Positions 61,271 through 64,000 of a stretch of 64,000 nt of DNA are shown here, one piece after another. Source of the DNA: Diadophis punctatus similis (Eukaryota > Chordata > Lepidosauria > Squamata > Dipsadidae); NCBI GenBank assembly GCA_023053685.1, contig JALIGW010000259.1, forward strand, positions 62,001 through 126,000. The letters run 5' to 3'. Numbering within the stretch: position 1 is the first letter of the stretch; each line of letters begins with the position of its first letter. The notes under the pieces are model-generated. The model ran no database searches. It saw only the letters and a list, made by a program, of their open reading frames with translations, and was not told the origin of the DNA. The position numbers were made by a program, and so were the translations under genes.

Positions 61271-61889
61271 TGCTGAGGATTGATGAGGCCACATTCTGTA
61301 CGGCCAGAAGACGGCCTGTTTCCCAAATGGCAGATACTCATTTCCGTAGAGTAGATGTGCTTTGGGCCATAATTACAGGACTGACATCTTACACCCTGCT
61401 ATTCCTTAAAGGCAGCCATGACCCCTGAATAGCACGGTAAGTTGAAGACGGCAAATTTGGGGGGGGTAGATTTCATTCATACCAACATCCTCCAGAAAAT
61501 TTGATGCAGGCAGCCTGGGAAGAAGACGAGGAACACGTCAACGATGATTTCCAGCAGCTCGTTTTGCAGGAATAACTGTCCCTTGAGGGGCTTACGCTGT
61601 GCAAAACTTCTGGTATAAATGCAGAAAGACAACTTGGTAGAGCTTCGAAGGCTGCTCGATATTACGTGCATTAGAATCCGTTTGTCCTTAATAATGTCAA
61701 GGAACAACATTATAATGTAATACCGTAAAAAGTCCCGAGAGACTTTGGTGACTTCAGATAGTTTAAGTAGATAGAAGATGTCAGCTGATTTTATCTTTCT
61801 GGGTTAGTGTTTGGCTGAGACACTACCAGGACTGGAGGATAGTTAACAAAAGCTAAGTAGGGTGAGACCTGGTTACATGGATGGGTAAC

Positions 61890-62650
61890 CATCATGAAAG
61901 CTTTGAATGTTTAGCTAAATTGAGATAGGGACATCCGGGAGTCAAAATCTACAAGGTGGTGGATGTGGCATCCCAGTTGAAGCCCCGCCCCTTTCAGATT
62001 TGTGTGTGATGTTGCTGCATATCGTGGTGGCCTTAGTGGTGAAGACACTCGCTCCCACTCAAAAGGTTGAGAGTTCAATCCTAGGTAGCAGCAGATATTT
62101 CTCTCCTAGGGCGCAAAGAAAAGAATATCTGCTGTGAACTCCACATAGGCATCAGGAAGGGTATCCGGCCAGTAAATACTCAGCTCCATCCAGTCGCCCC
62201 GATGTCAGGGTTCCAAATAGCATCCAAAACTAAATCAGAGTCGGAGGCAAAGTATTCCTCAAAGTTCCAATTTATTAGCAGAGCCATGTTGGCACATCTG
62301 GGAGAAACCCGAATCTGAAGTCCCCGGGGTTTCTCCCCCCAGTTGAAAGTTCAAGCCCTTGTCCCCACTCCCCCAAGTCCATCACGTTGACCAATCTTCA
62401 ACTGCCAACTTGGTAGCATCCACCCATCTCCTTCAGTGCAGGTGCAGGAGCGCGAAGACAAAGGACGACCTTGACTACCTAGAAAGAATTTGTTATGGCT
62501 ACATACATACAGCCCTCATGCAATTCCCCCTCCCAGATTCCCACAGTAAAGAATGCACATTGAAAGACACTAAAGTGTGGCAGGCCAAAGACCCCAACTA
62601 AAATGGCTTCGGCCTGACACCCGACTATACCCCGAATAGGGACTACAGGG
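61890..62650 (+). mobile_element. tRNA-derived SINE split by a solo LTR
   Basis: Head TGGCCTTAGTGGTGAAGAC with GAGTTCAATCCTAGG B box, body GGCATCAGGAAGGGTATCCG, continuing after the LTR as CCGACTATACCCCGAATAGG. Same family as 39129-39800. Confidence 0.78.
62203..62619 (-). mobile_element. Solo LTR with TGTCAGG/CCTGACA ends and 5-bp TSD CCCGA
   Basis: 417 bp starting TGTCAGGGTTCC and ending GGCCTGACA; CCCGA at 62198-62202 and 62620-62624. AATAAA on the minus strand at about 62275 gives the orientation. No internal region or coding sequence; likely left by LTR-LTR recombination. Gypsy-like or retroviral origin not decided. Confidence 0.85.
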
Positions 62651-62659
62651 TTGTAAAAA

Positions 62660-63500
62660 GCGGGGTTTCTGCATATCTACAATGGAAGGGGCTTCACTCC
62701 TGACATTGCACATTTCTAACTTGTACGTTTGATACACATTCTCCCCCCCCCCAAAAAAAATCCTGGCATAGAATTATTTGAATAGGTAGCACATGGTTGC
62801 TACCCAGAAAACTACATGGGCTTATCCATCAATATGATTTAAGTTCCACGATTCATTGTAATTTATCTATTGCTAAAACTCAATGGAATCAGTGTTGGGG
62901 GTTGAAGGATCTTCTCAAGGCAGCAGGGGAGCCTTGTAACTTCCCCAGGAAAAGAGGGAGAGAGCCTGTCATCAGGAATCCAGTCCAACTACATGCCACA
63001 AAAGCACTACATGACAGCCAACAAATGCCTTCCTGAGGTGGGCCAGTTATTGGAGTTAGTGCAATCTCTTTCTGCAATTGGAAGACTACCTCTTGGCTGT
63101 GTTTCTTCTAAACTCAGTGGCTGAACCACCAAAACTTCTCTTTCAATTGCATGTTAATAAATAACCAGACAGTATATATATTTTTTAGCTTTCTGGGGTC
63201 TCCAGGACATGCCGTACATGGGGGGAACATTCCAGTTAAACCAATTAAGGAACAAAAGAGAAAAAAGGAGAAGCGTTTGAGAATGTCAGATAATAACAAG
63301 CCATAAAGTTTTACTTGGACGGTACAGACTTTATTGGCTTCTTCAAAAATGTGATGTACAAAGGAAAAACAGAGAGAAAAGGCCTATGGTTACCCCTTTA
63401 TAAATGAATTGATATTAATGTTAGACAGGTGTTTATGTTGTATTTCATAACTGAATTGCTAATATTTAAATGAGATGGGATAATAAGAGATGAAGATGGG
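62660..63500. other. Unassigned intergenic sequence
   Basis: No exon recognised. An open frame at 62797-63036 has no motif. Confidence 0.45.
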
Positions 63501-63503
63501 AAA

Positions 63504-63735
63504 TCTATATATATAAAAGCGAAAACCACTCACACATTAATCACGAAATCTCCAGAACCGTAAAACCTACAAACTTGAAATTTGCCACGTGTGTTCCTCT
63601 TGGCTTCTAGGTGCTCAGTAAGAAAGGATTTTTCAAAATGACCATCGGAGCATGAGTATTTCTTATATTATTATTATTAACAAGCTCTGATGCTAAGGAG
63701 TTCTACTCCCCACTCCCCACCTGAAAAGAAATCTG
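63504..63735 (+). mobile_element. Helitron-like element, 3' part missing or diverged
   Basis: Begins TCTATATATATAAAAGCG after an A and matches 61270-60912 for about 230 bp (TCACGAAATCTCCAGAACCG, GCTCTGATGCTAAGGAG), then similarity fades after CTGAAAAGAA. Confidence 0.5.
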
Positions 63736-64000
63736 ATCCAAATGCAAAACACAAGCAGAGGAGTTTCAGTTTCGCTTTTCCTTTCACAGCAGCAAGCAGC
63801 TTTACTACAGAACAGTTGAGCTAAGCCAGGCACAGACTCCTTCCTGTCTCCTTCTTGATCACACAGCAAATACTCTTTGAGTATCCAAACACCCCTCAAC
63901 TCTCTCACACACTAACAGGACGCTAGCCAGATGAATACCAATGGATGCTGGTAGGCAGAGACAGATTCCCCCCCCCTTATTTTCCTCCTCAGTTCAGACG

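Noticed and set aside
61477..61710. 77-codon minus-strand frame considered as an exon of a neighbouring gene
   Set aside because: No recognised homology and no supporting splice context; not similar to SLC28A2 or SPATA5L1, the human neighbours of GATM.

Overview
This is a vertebrate nuclear genomic window, almost certainly from an advanced snake. The repeats point there: a Sauria-type SINE with its BovB-like 3' end, BovB and CR1/L2-type LINE 3' ends, CR1-type 3' ends that run into ATTCT pentamer microsatellites (the snake 'Snake1/L3' pattern), long GATA/GACA (Bkm-type) arrays and many short hAT elements. No bacterial-style operon, CRISPR array or phage region is present.

One protein-coding gene can be supported: GATM (mitochondrial glycine amidinotransferase, AGAT), on the minus strand from the ATG at 56469 to the stop at 36041. 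All nine coding exons were found, every junction has GT/AG ends, and phases agree. Joined, they encode 426 residues (human has 423), with the catalytic Asp257, His306 and Cys410 (human 254/303/407) all present. The gene looks intact. A GC-rich promoter region with a TATA-like box lies upstream of exon 1. A plausible poly(A) signal lies about 2.4 kb beyond the stop.

Layout. 1-33.6 kb is intergenic DNA downstream of GATM. It is made of microsatellites (large polypyrimidine arrays at 10.8-11.5 and 19.1-19.3 kb, GATA arrays at 2.1-2.8 and 25.4-26.1 kb, ATTCT-type arrays at 27.2-27.4 kb), CR1, L2-like and BovB fragments, several SINE families and hAT elements. 33.6-36.04 kb is the probable GATM 3' UTR or flank. 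36.04-56.47 kb is GATM with introns heavily filled by transposons. 56.5-56.75 kb is the promoter. 56.85-58.4 kb holds a DNA-transposon-like segment and a 31-bp minisatellite split by a CR1. 58.4-64 kb holds further LINE, SINE, hAT, Helitron-like and solo-LTR sequences with no recognisable exon.

The most informative material is the set of insertion structures that can be read to the base. These include five copies of one hAT family with perfect 8-bp target duplications sharing an nT(A/C)TAGnn pattern; a LINE insertion bounded by a 158-bp duplication inside a SINE that has its own 18-bp duplication; a four-level nest in GATM intron 3; and unrelated hAT families that share an internal hairpin with a perfect NRF1-type palindrome, three copies of which sit in GATM introns. 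Calls rest on reading the sequence and on family knowledge; no database search was run.
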